Positions 35,911 through 45,500 are shown, counted from the stretch's first letter. The stretch: 64,000 bases of DNA from Flavobacteriales bacterium UBA6693 (GCA_002454815.1 DKJL01000001.1:115622-179621); one strand, 5' to 3'. The notes: a model not told the origin generated them from the letters alone. Made by a program: numbers and translations.

Positions 35911-38115
35911 ATGAATACATCTTACACCGATCTATCGACAGAGCTCAAAAAATATTTCGGTTTTTCTACGTTCAAAGGACATCAGGAAAGAATTATACAG
36001 ACACTTTTACAGGGTAACGACGTTTTTGTTCTTATGCCAACCGGCGGCGGAAAATCGTTGTGTTACCAGCTGCCCGCATTAATGAGTGAAGGTACGGCGA
36101 TCGTCGTTTCGCCACTGATTGCCCTGATGAAAAATCAGGTGGATGCCATCAACGGACTTTCACCAGTCGAAGGCGTTGCGCACGTACTGAACTCTTCACT
36201 GAATAAAAGCCAGACCAAACAGGTCTTCGACGATATACGCTCTGGCGTGACCAAATTATTATATGTAGCACCGGAATCTTTAATTAAAGAAGAATATCTT
36301 GAGTTTCTGCGGAAGGTGAAAATATCATTCGTCGCTATTGACGAGGCCCACTGTATTTCTGAATGGGGACACGATTTCCGTCCCGAGTACCGCAACTTGA
36401 AATCGATTATCGACAAGATAGCCGACGTTCCTGTGATTGCACTTACGGCCACGGCGACGCCAAAAGTGCAGGATGATATTCAGAAAACTTTGGGCATGGC
36501 CGGCGCTGTAGTCTTCAAAGAAAGTTTTAACCGCCCGAATCTTTTTTACGAAGTACGTCCAAAAATCAATATTGACCGTGAAATCGTTAAATTTATTAAT
36601 ACGAGACGTGGTAAATCGGGTATAGTGTATTGTCTCAGCCGCCGGAAAGTGGAGGAGTTTGCTCAGGTGCTGCAAGTTAACGGTATTAATGCTTTGCCCT
36701 ACCACGCGGGCCTTGACCAGAAAACACGCGTTGCCAATCAGGATAAATTTCTGATGGAGGAAGCGGATGTAATTGTTGCTACGATTGCTTTTGGAATGGG
36801 AATCGATAAGCCCGATGTTCGTTTCGTTATTCACTACGATATCCCGAAATCACTGGAAAGCTATTATCAGGAAACCGGTCGTGCCGGACGCGACGGCGGG
36901 GAAGGCTACTGCCTTGCTTTTTATGATCCGAAAGACATTGAAAAACTCGAGAAATTCCTGGCACAAAAACCCGTTTCCGAACGGGAAATCGGCCTGCAAC
37001 TGCTGAACGAAGTCGTCGGCTATGCGGAAACTTCGATGAGCCGGCGGCAGTATATTCTGCATTATTTCGGGGAGCAGTTTGACCCAAAAAGTGGCAGCGG
37101 CGCTGAAATGTGCGATAATGCCACTAATCCGCCTGCATTAAAAGATGCCACCAGAGAACTAAAGCAGGTGTTGCAGCTGGTGAAAGACCTGGAAGAAAAA
37201 TTTAAAACAAAAGACCTGATTTCTGTAATTGTCGGAAAAGAAAATCCGGTGACGAAATCCTACCGTCTGGAGACCTCGAAACATTTTGCTTTTGGCTCCG
37301 GTGAATCGGAAAACTTCTGGAAAACGATCATCCGACAGGCAACGGTGCAAAATTATTTGCAGAAAGATATAGAAACGTATGGCGTGCTCAAACTCACCGC
37401 CAAAGGACAAGCGCTTCTCGCCAATCCGTCGGAGAGCAAGTTTTTGGTTGCGGAAGACCGGCAATATGATTTGGAACAAGCTAAAGCTCAATTCGAAAAA
37501 TCGCAAACGCAGGCCGGTTCTGCGATGGACAGTGCGCTGTATGCGCAGTTGGAAGCTTTGCGAAAAGCCGTAGCAAAGCGCCAGGGTGTGCCACCCTACA
37601 CCATTTTTATGGATCCAAGTTTGGAAGATATGACCGTGCAGTACCCCACTACAGTTGAAGAAATGGCTAATGTGTACGGCGTAGGAGATGGAAAGGCAAA
37701 GCGCTACGGGCAGGAATTTGCCAACTTAATCAAGGAATACGTTGCGGAAAATAACATCGAACGCACGCAGGATATGGTGATGAAAACGGTTGCCAACAAA
37801 TCCAGCCACAAGGTTTTCATCATTCAAAGCACCGACAAAAAAATCGACCTGGAAGACATTGCTAAAGCCAAAAATCTTTCCATGGACGATTTGCTCAAGG
37901 AAATGGAACGCATTGTTTATCAGGGAACAAAACTTAATATTAATTATTATATCGACGAAAATTTTGACGAAGATATCGTGGCCGATTTCATGGATTTCAT
38001 GGGCGAAAGCGAGAGCGACAGTATGAAAGTTTTGTTGGCAGAATTTGGTGATGACCTCAGTGACGAAGAGGTAAGAATGCTTCGGATCAAGTTTATTTCG
38101 GATGTGGCTAATTAA
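35911..38115 (+). CDS. recQ: ATP-dependent DNA helicase RecQ
   Basis: 734 residues, longer than E. coli RecQ. Walker A is MPTGGGKSLCYQLP (about 42-55). The DEAH box with its aromatic loop is AIDEAHCISEWGHDFRPEYR, and motif VI is QETGRAGRDGG. The RecQ-C region begins SMSRRQYILHYFGEQF, where the four zinc-binding Cys of enterobacterial RecQ are not conserved. An HRDC domain follows (LYAQLEALRKAVAKRQGVPP...), then an acidic helical C-terminus. It unwinds recombination intermediates in DNA repair. The next small gene is 12 bases away. Confidence 0.95.
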   Translation: MNTSYTDLSTELKKYFGFSTFKGHQERIIQTLLQGNDVFVLMPTGGGKSLCYQLPALMSEGTAIVVSPLIALMKNQVDAINGLSPVEGVAHVLNSSLNKSQTKQVFDDIRSGVTKLLYVAPESLIKEEYLEFLRKVKISFVAIDEAHCISEWGHDFRPEYRNLKSIIDKIADVPVIALTATATPKVQDDIQKTLGMAGAVVFKESFNRPNLFYEVRPKINIDREIVKFINTRRGKSGIVYCLSRRKVEEFAQVLQVNGINALPYHAGLDQKTRVANQDKFLMEEADVIVATIAFGMGIDKPDVRFVIHYDIPKSLESYYQETGRAGRDGGEGYCLAFYDPKDIEKLEKFLAQKPVSEREIGLQLLNEVVGYAETSMSRRQYILHYFGEQFDPKSGSGAEMCDNATNPPALKDATRELKQVLQLVKDLEEKFKTKDLISVIVGKENPVTKSYRLETSKHFAFGSGESENFWKTIIRQATVQNYLQKDIETYGVLKLTAKGQALLANPSESKFLVAEDRQYDLEQAKAQFEKSQTQAGSAMDSALYAQLEALRKAVAKRQGVPPYTIFMDPSLEDMTVQYPTTVEEMANVYGVGDGKAKRYGQEFANLIKEYVAENNIERTQDMVMKTVANKSSHKVFIIQSTDKKIDLEDIAKAKNLSMDDLLKEMERIVYQGTKLNINYYIDENFDEDIVADFMDFMGESESDSMKVLLAEFGDDLSDEEVRMLRIKFISDVAN

Positions 38116-38126
38116 AAATTGCAGCG

Positions 38127-38384
38127 ATGGAGAAATCAGTGATAGACCTAAAAAACGAACTCATCGAATGGATTGAAAGTACTTATGATTCAGAGCGTCT
38201 CCAACAAATGCTGGAAATTAAAAATTGTGCAGGTTCCTCGTCATTAATTGCAAATATCAATTCTGAAACTGTAATTCAAGAGGACTTCGATCAGCAGTTT
38301 GCGGCAGGCATGACTTCTGATGAGCTGTTGGAAAACATCGCTGCTCACATTAAGACCATCAATTCGGAAGGGCTTTCCTCATAA
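38127..38384 (+). CDS. Small acidic protein, possibly antitoxin-like
   Basis: 85 residues. Two helix-rich halves (DLKNELIEWIESTYDSERLQ and EDFDQQFAAGMTSDELLEN) resemble the orphan antitoxin-like proteins common in Bacteroidota, whose C-terminus has the pattern EDFdxgxxxGxtxeEL. No toxin-like reading (RelE/HigB type) follows in the next 230 bases. It starts 12 bases after recQ and may be read on the same transcript. The family assignment is weak. Confidence 0.6.
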   Translation: MEKSVIDLKNELIEWIESTYDSERLQQMLEIKNCAGSSSLIANINSETVIQEDFDQQFAAGMTSDELLENIAAHIKTINSEGLSS

Positions 38385-38582
38385 ACCTTAGGCAAGTAAT
38401 CAAATAAGAATTTATGACATTTAATGATAGGTCTACAAGAGGTTCTATCTAAAAAAACGTGCTATGTTTTAAAATAAATATTGCCGGTTTCTTTTATCAA
38501 TTTGGTAATCTGAATATTTAAAAGTTATTATTTTTTGTACACTTTTTAAATTTCAAAAAAATTTTTAAGTTTAATAATCAAC

Positions 38583-38616
38583 AGTTTACAATTTACTTTT
38601 TGTAAACTTTTTTTTG
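38583..38616. promoter_or_regulatory. Inverted repeat with T-run upstream of nrdJ
   Basis: Perfect AGTTTACA / TGTAAACT arms with a 10-base spacer, followed by eight T, 46 bases before the nrdJ ATG. It could be a weak terminator for the recQ transcript, an attenuator, or an operator. No cobalamin-riboswitch-like structure is recognisable in the region. Confidence 0.45.
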
Positions 38617-38661
38617 TTGCCAAAGACTTGTCTATATTTATTTCGTCAAACGAAGATAAAT

Positions 38662-41214
38662 ATGGAAGCAACAATTACAGCACAAAAAATAAGAACATAC
38701 ACTTTCGATGAAGCTTTGTCGGCTTCAGTCAAATATTTCAACAGTGATGATTTAGCCGCGAAAGTTTGGGTGAGTAAATATGCCTTAAAAGATTCAGAGG
38801 GCAACATTTACGAACAAAATCCAAACGATATGCATCATCGGATTGCGTCGGAAATTGCCCGGGTCGAAGCGAAGTACCCAAACGCTCTCTCGGAAAAAAA
38901 GGTCTTTGATCTCATTAAAAAATTCAAATATATTATTCCGCAAGGAAGTCCGATGACGGGAATTGGGAATCATTTTCAGATTGCTTCGCTTTCAAACTGT
39001 TTTGTAATCGGCAGCGGAACCCAAAGTGATTCTTACGGAAGTATTATGAAGATTGACGAAGAGCAGGTTCAGTTGATGAAACGCCGTGGTGGAGTAGGTC
39101 ACGACTTGTCAAATATTCGTCCGAAAGGTTCTGCGGTAAAAAATTCTGCTTTAACTTCAACTGGTTTGGTTCCTTTTATGGAAAGATATTCCAACTCCAC
39201 GCGGGAAGTTGCGCAAGATGGACGTAGAGGAGCTTTGATGCTTTCTGTGTCTGTCAATCATCCGGATTCTGAAGATTTCGTAGATGCGAAACTGGAGCAG
39301 GGGAAAATTACAGGAGCCAATATTTCGGTGAGAATTGATGACGAATTTATGAAAGCAGTTGTTAATAGCGAAAATTATATTCAGAAATATCCGATTCACA
39401 GTCAAGACCCGAAGTTTCAAAAGGAAATAAAAGCAACTGATCTTTGGGATAAAATTATTCACAATGCTTGGAAATCTGCGGAACCGGGAATTCTTTTCTG
39501 GGACACGATTATCAATGAATCTTTGCCGGATTGTTATGCTGATCTTGGCTATGAAACAGTTTCTACAAATCCGTGTGGTGAGATTCCTTTGTGTCCCTAT
39601 GATTCTTGCCGATTGTTGGCGGTGAATCTTTTCTCTTATGTGGAAAATCCGTTTACGAAAAAAGCGAAATTTAATTTTGAATTATTCAAAAAGCATGTTG
39701 GTTACGCCCAACGAATGATGGATGATATTATCGATTTGGAAATTGAAAAGATCGATGCGATTCTGTTGAAAATTGAATCTGATCCGGAAGGTGATGAAAT
39801 AAAAGCAACAGAGAAAAATCTTTGGACAAAAATCCGTCACAAAACAATTGAAGGAAGAAGAACTGGAGTTGGAATTACGGCGGAAGGCGATATGTTGGCT
39901 GCTTTGGGAATTCAGTATGGAAGTGAAGAAGGAAATGAATTCTCTACTTTAGTTCATAAAACTTTGGCCTTGGCAGCTTATCGTTCTTCGGTAGAAATGG
40001 CGAAAGAAAGAGGTGCGTTTGCAATTTATGATGCTAAGAGAGAAGCGAAGAATCCTTTTATTTTAAGACTGAAAGAAGCCGATCCTGAATTGTTTGAAGA
40101 CCTAAAAAAATACGGACGTAGAAATATCGCTTTATTGACGATCGCACCAACAGGAAGTACATCGTTGATGTCGCAGACTACGTCCGGGATTGAGCCAGTC
40201 TTTCTTCCGGTTTACAAAAGACGCAGAAAAGTAAATCCAAATGATCAGGATGTTCGTGTGGATTTTGTAGATGAAGTTGGTGATTCCTGGGAAGAGTATT
40301 TGGTTTTTCACCACCGTTTCAAAGAATGGATGGAAGTTCAGGGAATCGACACCGATAAAAATTATTCGCAAGAAGAATTAAATAAATTGATTGAGCAATC
40401 GCCTTATTATAAAGCAACTTCCAATGATGTAGACTGGTTGAGCAAAGTAGAAATGCAAGGTTCAATTCAAAAATGGGTAGATCATTCGATTTCGGTGACG
40501 ATCAATGTTCCGAATGATGCGACGGAAGAATTGGTGAATCAACTCTACATCAAAGCGTGGGAAGTGGGTTGCAAAGGTGTGACTGTTTATCGCGACGGTT
40601 CTCGTTCGGGAGTTCTGATTTCGGCAGACGATAAAAAAGAGGAAAAAACAGAAATGATAACATCTGTTTTCCCAACGAAGAGACCGCACATTTTAGAAGC
40701 CGATGTTGTTCGTTTTCAAAATAATAAAGAAAAATGGATTGCTTTTGTTGGTTTAATTGAAGGCAAACCGTACGAAATTTTCACCGGTTTGGCTGAAGAT
40801 GAAGAAGGGATTTCCGTCCCACGTTGGGTCAATGAAGGCGTCATTATAAAAAATCGCGATGAAAACGGAAAGTCACGGTATGATTTCCAGTTCAAAAATC
40901 AGCGCGGATACAAAACAACGATTGAAGGGCTTTCACATAAGTTCAAACCGGAATTCTGGAATTACGCAAAATTGATTTCGGGAACATTCCGTCACGGAAT
41001 GCCGATTGAAAATGCAGTGGAACTGATCAACCGTCTTGAACTCGATTCGCAATCCATCAACAACTGGAAAGCCGGCGTTGCACGGGCGCTAAAACGCTAC
41101 ATCGCTGATGGAACTGAAGCTGCCGGCAAATGTTCCAACTGTGGTTCTGATCAGGTGGTTTATCAGGAAGGTTGCCTCACTTGTAAGAATTGCGGAAACA
41201 GTAAATGCAAGTAA
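38662..41214 (+). CDS. nrdJ: Adenosylcobalamin-dependent ribonucleoside-diphosphate reductase (class II)
   Basis: 850 residues from ATG 38662; the frame extends upstream but the ATG fits the family. Class II signatures: SNCFVIGSG with Cys113, the finger-loop motif NPCGEIPL with Asn303, Cys305 and Glu307, and ITIAPTGSTSLMSQTTSGIEP. The tail has a TSCPD-like domain (HILEADVVRFQNNKEKW...). It ends in a four-Cys zinc ribbon, CSNC...CLTCKNC. It makes deoxyribonucleotides without oxygen and needs B12. Codons look more AT-rich than those of the neighbours recQ and lpdA. Confidence 0.95.
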   Translation: MEATITAQKIRTYTFDEALSASVKYFNSDDLAAKVWVSKYALKDSEGNIYEQNPNDMHHRIASEIARVEAKYPNALSEKKVFDLIKKFKYIIPQGSPMTGIGNHFQIASLSNCFVIGSGTQSDSYGSIMKIDEEQVQLMKRRGGVGHDLSNIRPKGSAVKNSALTSTGLVPFMERYSNSTREVAQDGRRGALMLSVSVNHPDSEDFVDAKLEQGKITGANISVRIDDEFMKAVVNSENYIQKYPIHSQDPKFQKEIKATDLWDKIIHNAWKSAEPGILFWDTIINESLPDCYADLGYETVSTNPCGEIPLCPYDSCRLLAVNLFSYVENPFTKKAKFNFELFKKHVGYAQRMMDDIIDLEIEKIDAILLKIESDPEGDEIKATEKNLWTKIRHKTIEGRRTGVGITAEGDMLAALGIQYGSEEGNEFSTLVHKTLALAAYRSSVEMAKERGAFAIYDAKREAKNPFILRLKEADPELFEDLKKYGRRNIALLTIAPTGSTSLMSQTTSGIEPVFLPVYKRRRKVNPNDQDVRVDFVDEVGDSWEEYLVFHHRFKEWMEVQGIDTDKNYSQEELNKLIEQSPYYKATSNDVDWLSKVEMQGSIQKWVDHSISVTINVPNDATEELVNQLYIKAWEVGCKGVTVYRDGSRSGVLISADDKKEEKTEMITSVFPTKRPHILEADVVRFQNNKEKWIAFVGLIEGKPYEIFTGLAEDEEGISVPRWVNEGVIIKNRDENGKSRYDFQFKNQRGYKTTIEGLSHKFKPEFWNYAKLISGTFRHGMPIENAVELINRLELDSQSINNWKAGVARALKRYIADGTEAAGKCSNCGSDQVVYQEGCLTCKNCGNSKCK

Positions 41215-41236
41215 TACTCGTTTCATTAAACAATTA

Positions 41237-41265
41237 AAGACGCATGGTTTGCGTTTTTTTTTTTT
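41237..41265 (+). terminator. Intrinsic terminator after nrdJ
   Basis: Short stem ACGCA / TGCGT with a 5-base loop and a 12-base T-run. Confidence 0.75.
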
Positions 41266-41308
41266 AATGTATTTTTAGTAAAGTCCGTTGAACGTAAAGA
41301 TTTCATTT

Positions 41309-41568
41309 CTACCTTAAAAGTGGATTACAAGAATTATCCTTCTTAAATCCAATTAAAAGTCCTACGAAAAGTTCTGAATCAAATTTTGCATTATCTCCGG
41401 AAACCAGGAAATCTTTGGCTTTTATTTGGAAGTTAAATTCAATTCCAATGATTTTTTTAAAATTAATGCGCTATTTAACTGAAATTTTAAAATAACTTCT
41501 GGAGGTAATTTACATTTAACTGAGAGAAAAAGTTCGCTGATTTTAATTACTTGGTTAAGTTTTGTCAT
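41309..41568 (-). pseudogene. Frameshifted small gene
   Basis: From ATG 41568 the minus strand reads 37 codons (MTKLNQVIKISELFLSVKCK...) to a run of seven A (41452-41458). Frame 1 then stops after about 13 more codons. Adding one A moves to a frame that stays protein-like (IIGIEFNFQIKAKDFLVSGD...) to a TAG at 41309-41311, giving about 86 codons in all. The two halves fit one small protein of the kind with alternating strands; I recognise no family. A single-base loss in the homopolymer is the simplest explanation. Confidence 0.55.
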
Positions 41569-41593
41569 AAAAAAAAAGCCGCATCACACGGCT
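41569..41593 (-). terminator. Intrinsic terminator downstream of the baeRF-like gene
   Basis: On the minus strand, stem AGCCG / CGGCT with a 6-base loop and a T-run. It lies 23 bases after the stop at 41616 and just before the ATG of the frameshifted small gene. Confidence 0.75.
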
Positions 41594-41615
41594 CATGTTT
41601 TATTTATTGAATTAT

Positions 41616-42695
41616 TTAGTAGCGCAACGCTGCAGCAAAACCATTGAATTTCTCTAGGTAGCCATCGGGTAAAAAGACGGCTTCTCCGCCTTGTTCGCTG
41701 TTCATTTCGATGAGTTCCGAGAAAATATCGTCTACAGCACCCGCAGGTTTTTCGTCGTTTTCACTCAAAAGTGTAACAGAATTGTCTTCAATCACCGCCG
41801 GCTGGAAGAGTCCTTGCTGCACATAAAGTGTTGCAACTCTGCCTTCCTTGACGGCCAATCTAACCTCGTTCACGTCGCTCAAAAAACGGCCCGCATCTAC
41901 CGCTTCTTCCAGATTTTTTCTGCGTTCGTTATTGCGTTTTTCAACTTCGTTTTTTACCATTTTCCAGGCTTCGCGCACAACGTCGGCGCCTTTTCCGTCC
42001 TGATGATTACCGTTCAGGTATGTTTCAAAAATACTCTCTTTTTCATCCGCAACTTTTAGATATTCATAAAAATTGCTTTCTTCCGTAGCGATAAAGACGG
42101 GTTGAGGGTTTGTCGTGCGAATTTCGTTCACTGCTTTGTCGACGCGGTTGAAGTACTCAGCGATAAGATTGGTCTGCCGGCTCGCATTCGATGCTTCTGC
42201 AGCGGAAGTGGGATGCAGGTCGGTGTTTTCCATCGGGAAAGGATCTCCAAATTCTTTGAGAAGTTGGTCGTTATTGGCTTCCAGCAGCCGGGTTTTTTGT
42301 TGGCTCAGCACCAATACATAATAATTGGAAGTGAGTTGCTGGGCGCGCAACATATCACGCGTTGCGAAAGAATTACTAACGACTGCGCGATCACTGACGG
42401 CAATCGGAAGACGCACATATTCGGCAATGTTTTGTTCCGCGTTGACAAAAACGAGCAAACTTTCCAGATTATAATTGTGGTCGATTTGTCCGATAACTGA
42501 ATTCATTTTTTCTATCGTCGCACTTGCTGTTTTTTTGTCTGTCGTTTCGTTCAGTTTTTCCTCGGCCTTCTTCGCCAGATTTTTTAGCTTGATGCCGTCC
42601 TGCTGATTGTCTGGTGCGGTGCGATGGGTATTCAGGATGAGGGTTACGCAGTTTTCCGCATGTACTTTTCTTAGTTGCTTTAATTTTTCGTTCAT
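41616..42695 (-). CDS. baeRF-like protein (bacterial archaeo-eukaryotic release factor family)
   Basis: 359 residues. The N-terminal domain includes NCVTLILNTHRT and YNLESLLVFVNAEQ. The middle carries NPQPVFIATEESNFYEYLKVAD. The end is the family-typical AVFLPDGYLEKFNGFAAALRY, following an EAVDAGRFL helix. This pattern is that of the bacterial eRF1/Pelota-like family 3 (baeRF3). Members have been proposed to act on stalled ribosomes or in conflict responses, but biochemical evidence is limited. The gene stands alone and is divergent from lpdA. Confidence 0.7.
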   Translation of the reverse strand: MNEKLKQLRKVHAENCVTLILNTHRTAPDNQQDGIKLKNLAKKAEEKLNETTDKKTASATIEKMNSVIGQIDHNYNLESLLVFVNAEQNIAEYVRLPIAVSDRAVVSNSFATRDMLRAQQLTSNYYVLVLSQQKTRLLEANNDQLLKEFGDPFPMENTDLHPTSAAEASNASRQTNLIAEYFNRVDKAVNEIRTTNPQPVFIATEESNFYEYLKVADEKESIFETYLNGNHQDGKGADVVREAWKMVKNEVEKRNNERRKNLEEAVDAGRFLSDVNEVRLAVKEGRVATLYVQQGLFQPAVIEDNSVTLLSENDEKPAGAVDDIFSELIEMNSEQGGEAVFLPDGYLEKFNGFAAALRY

Positions 42696-42957
42696 ATTTT
42701 TATTTTTAAAGGTGATTTTTGCGCGTGCTGTTGATCAATTTACAGAACTTGACAATAAGGAAACCGATATTCGTGTTTTTATGTTCATTTTTTGATAACA
42801 TTAATATAAGGAAATTTCGGGCCATTTCCTAACCTTCCAGTTTTTCAGTTTTTCGCACGCATTTATTTTAAATTGAATTTCCCGCGCAGCAATACAATTT
42901 GGCGAATAAATCTTTTGTAAATTCGCGTAAGTTTAATTTAATCATAAAAAGATAAAT

Positions 42958-44361
42958 ATGAGTCAATTCGATGTTGCCGTAATAGGTTCCGGTCCTGGTG
43001 GTTATGTTGCTGCAATCCGCTGCGCGCAGTTGGGTTTGAAAACAGCCATTATTGAAAAATATCCTACCATGGGCGGAACGTGCCTTAATGTAGGCTGTAT
43101 TCCCTCCAAGGCATTACTCGACAGTTCTGAGCATTTTGAAAACGCAAAACATAATTTTGCTGACCACGGAATTATCATCGATGAGCCTAAAGCAGATCTG
43201 GCGCGCATGGTAGCACGAAAAAATGAAGTGGTAGACCAGACGACCAAAGGAATCCAGTTCCTGATGGATAAAAATAAAATCACAGTTTTCGAAGGAGTGG
43301 GAAGTTTCGAATCGGCTACTCAGGTGAAAATCACCAAAGCTGACGGCGCTTCTGAGACCATCGATGCAAAATATACCATCATCGCAACGGGCTCCAAACC
43401 GAGCAATTTGCCGTTTATCAATTTGGATAAAGAAAGAATTATTACTTCCACTGAAGCTTTAAACTTAACAGAAATCCCGAAACACCTCATCGTTATTGGC
43501 GGCGGCGTTATCGGTCTGGAGCTGGGCTCAGTGTATAAAAGACTGGGGGCAGAAGTCACAGTGGTGGAGTTTATGGATAAAATTATCCCCACCATGGATG
43601 GTGCACTTTCGAAAGAGCTGAATAAAGTATTGCGCAAGCAGGGTATGCGTTTCAACCTTTCTACCGGCGTACAATCGGTGGAGCGTAACGGCGATACGGT
43701 GACCGTAACGGCAAAAGATAAAAAAGGCGAAGAAGTGGTCTTCAAAGGAGATTATGTATTGGTCTCTGTAGGAAGAAAACCTTATACCGAAGGGCTTGGT
43801 CTGGAAAAAGCCGGCGTCGAACTGAACGAGAGAGGAATGGTGAAAACCAACGAACATCTACAAACCAACGTATCAAACATCTATGCGATCGGCGATGTAG
43901 TTGCCGGCGCAATGTTGGCACACAAAGCCTCGGAAGAGGGAACGATGGTGGCCGAAATTATTGCAGGTGAAAAACCACACATTAATTATAACCTGATCCC
44001 TGGTGTTGTTTATACCTGGCCGGAAGTTGCTTCTGTTGGGAAAACCGAAGAGCAGCTGAAAGCTGACGGAGTTGCCATAAAAACCGGTAGTTTTCCCATG
44101 CGCGCATTGGGTAGAAGCCGTGCCTCAGGAGACGTTGATGGCTTTGTAAAAATTATTACTGACGAAAAAACCGACGAAATTCTTGGAGTTCACATGATCG
44201 GTGCACGTGCAGCAGACCTGATTGCAGAAGCCGTTGTAGCGATGGAATATCGTGCGAGCGCCGAAGATATCGCCAGAATGTCGCATGCGCATCCAACCTA
44301 CGCGGAGGCGGTAAAAGAAGCTGCGCTGGATGCTACGGGCAAACGGGCACTGCATTTTTAA
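42958..44361 (+). CDS. lpdA: Dihydrolipoyl dehydrogenase
   Basis: 467 residues. The FAD motif GSGPGGYVAAIRCAQLG is near residue 10. The redox-active disulfide is Cys42/Cys47 in GGTCLNVGCIPSKAL. The NAD-binding motif IGGGVIGLELGSVYKRLG and the C-terminal HAHPTYAEAVKEA follow, with the His445-Glu450 dyad. It regenerates lipoamide as E3 of 2-oxoacid dehydrogenase complexes or the glycine cleavage system. No E1/E2 gene is adjacent. It ends at a shared hairpin. Confidence 0.95.
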   Translation: MSQFDVAVIGSGPGGYVAAIRCAQLGLKTAIIEKYPTMGGTCLNVGCIPSKALLDSSEHFENAKHNFADHGIIIDEPKADLARMVARKNEVVDQTTKGIQFLMDKNKITVFEGVGSFESATQVKITKADGASETIDAKYTIIATGSKPSNLPFINLDKERIITSTEALNLTEIPKHLIVIGGGVIGLELGSVYKRLGAEVTVVEFMDKIIPTMDGALSKELNKVLRKQGMRFNLSTGVQSVERNGDTVTVTAKDKKGEEVVFKGDYVLVSVGRKPYTEGLGLEKAGVELNERGMVKTNEHLQTNVSNIYAIGDVVAGAMLAHKASEEGTMVAEIIAGEKPHINYNLIPGVVYTWPEVASVGKTEEQLKADGVAIKTGSFPMRALGRSRASGDVDGFVKIITDEKTDEILGVHMIGARAADLIAEAVVAMEYRASAEDIARMSHAHPTYAEAVKEAALDATGKRALHF

Positions 44362-44379
44362 TCAAAATAAATGACACGG

Positions 44380-44406
44380 AAAAGGAGCTTTATGGCTCCT
44401 TTTTAT
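44380..44406. terminator. Bidirectional terminator between lpdA and the catalase-like gene
   Basis: Stem AAAAGGAGC / GCTCCTTTT with flanking A and T runs, in the convergent gap. Confidence 0.8.
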
Positions 44407-44431
44407 ATTTAAACTAAATTTCAGATTAGGT

Positions 44432-45445
44432 TTATAAATCGCTTTTATTTAACTGATTACGGGTTTCAATTGAAGCTTTATAAATCTCGCGTCGGATGGT
44501 TTGAATTTTTCCTACCGGCTGCAGCTTTTCGGAATTTTCAAACGGATTGAAGTTGAGATTTTCAATTTCCGGAGCATCGGAATTGAGGAGATTACCCGCC
44601 GGTAGATGTATGGTGCCCAATTCATAGGTCGGCGCGTTTCTCCATTTTTTCTGAAGATTGTTAATTGGCTGCTTGTGCAGGTTTTCGCAGAGTTGCACTA
44701 CCACCTTAAAACTGGTTTCATGTTCTTTTAAATATTCTGGTATCGAGTCAGTTTGTGCTTCGCCAGCAGCAAAATCAACTGGAATATTAACCGGTTCTAC
44801 GTTGATTTTCATCATATGATTCCCGATGCGGTAGCAACCAATCCCATAAAAATTCATGGACAAGGGAAAGTTTTTTCGTCGTCGTACATATTTCATCGCT
44901 TCTATCAGCAAGTCACGAGACAGCGTATCAGCAGTTAATTTTAAACTGTTAATCAGCAAAGCCGGAATATCCATCACAGCAACCAGGAAGTTATCTGCTT
45001 TTGTCACCAAAAAGGTATTTAGTGAATTAAAAAAGTCAAGAAAAGCAATGGGTTCGTTGGTCGGAAACAACGGAAAATTTGCCATTGGGAAATTCGCGTC
45101 GTTGGCGGCGACATCTTTTATTTTTAACGACAAACCGTAAGCGGGGACATTTTTTTTGCTTTTACTGATCATCACGTTCGCGTTAGAAAAACGAACCATG
45201 ACCTCATATTCCTTTTGGTCGAAAATATCTCGGAGCTCTACCGGAATATCATCATTAATTTCTAGAATACCCAACGTCGTTGCATAGGTCTTTGCATGAG
45301 CGTCGCGTGTTGCATAATTAACCTTGCTGATGTTTTGCGACGATTTTACGAATGCTCTGGTAGAAACTGCAGCTTTTGCGAGCGCGCGCCGTTCTCTTTC
45401 TGAAAGTGCATTAAACTTCGGATTGTACTTGATGAAATTTCGCAT
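44432..45445 (-). CDS. Catalase-family (y4iL-like) heme protein
   Basis: 337 residues, shorter than classical catalases. The His-containing motif RDAHAKTYATTLG places a putative distal His near residue 50, followed by the conserved VMVRFSNANV and the later PTNEPIAFLDFF. The C-terminal FNPFENSEKLQPVGKIQTIRREIY corresponds to the catalase-superfamily heme-facing segment. These small relatives may act as peroxygenases or peroxidases; activity here is unknown. It is divergent from the S1 protein gene. Confidence 0.8.
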   Translation of the reverse strand: MRNFIKYNPKFNALSERERRALAKAAVSTRAFVKSSQNISKVNYATRDAHAKTYATTLGILEINDDIPVELRDIFDQKEYEVMVRFSNANVMISKSKKNVPAYGLSLKIKDVAANDANFPMANFPLFPTNEPIAFLDFFNSLNTFLVTKADNFLVAVMDIPALLINSLKLTADTLSRDLLIEAMKYVRRRKNFPLSMNFYGIGCYRIGNHMMKINVEPVNIPVDFAAGEAQTDSIPEYLKEHETSFKVVVQLCENLHKQPINNLQKKWRNAPTYELGTIHLPAGNLLNSDAPEIENLNFNPFENSEKLQPVGKIQTIRREIYKASIETRNQLNKSDL

Positions 45446-45500
45446 GCTTTTTTAAAGTTGTGCTGCAACAACCATTCCTGAACGTGCAAACGAAATACTG

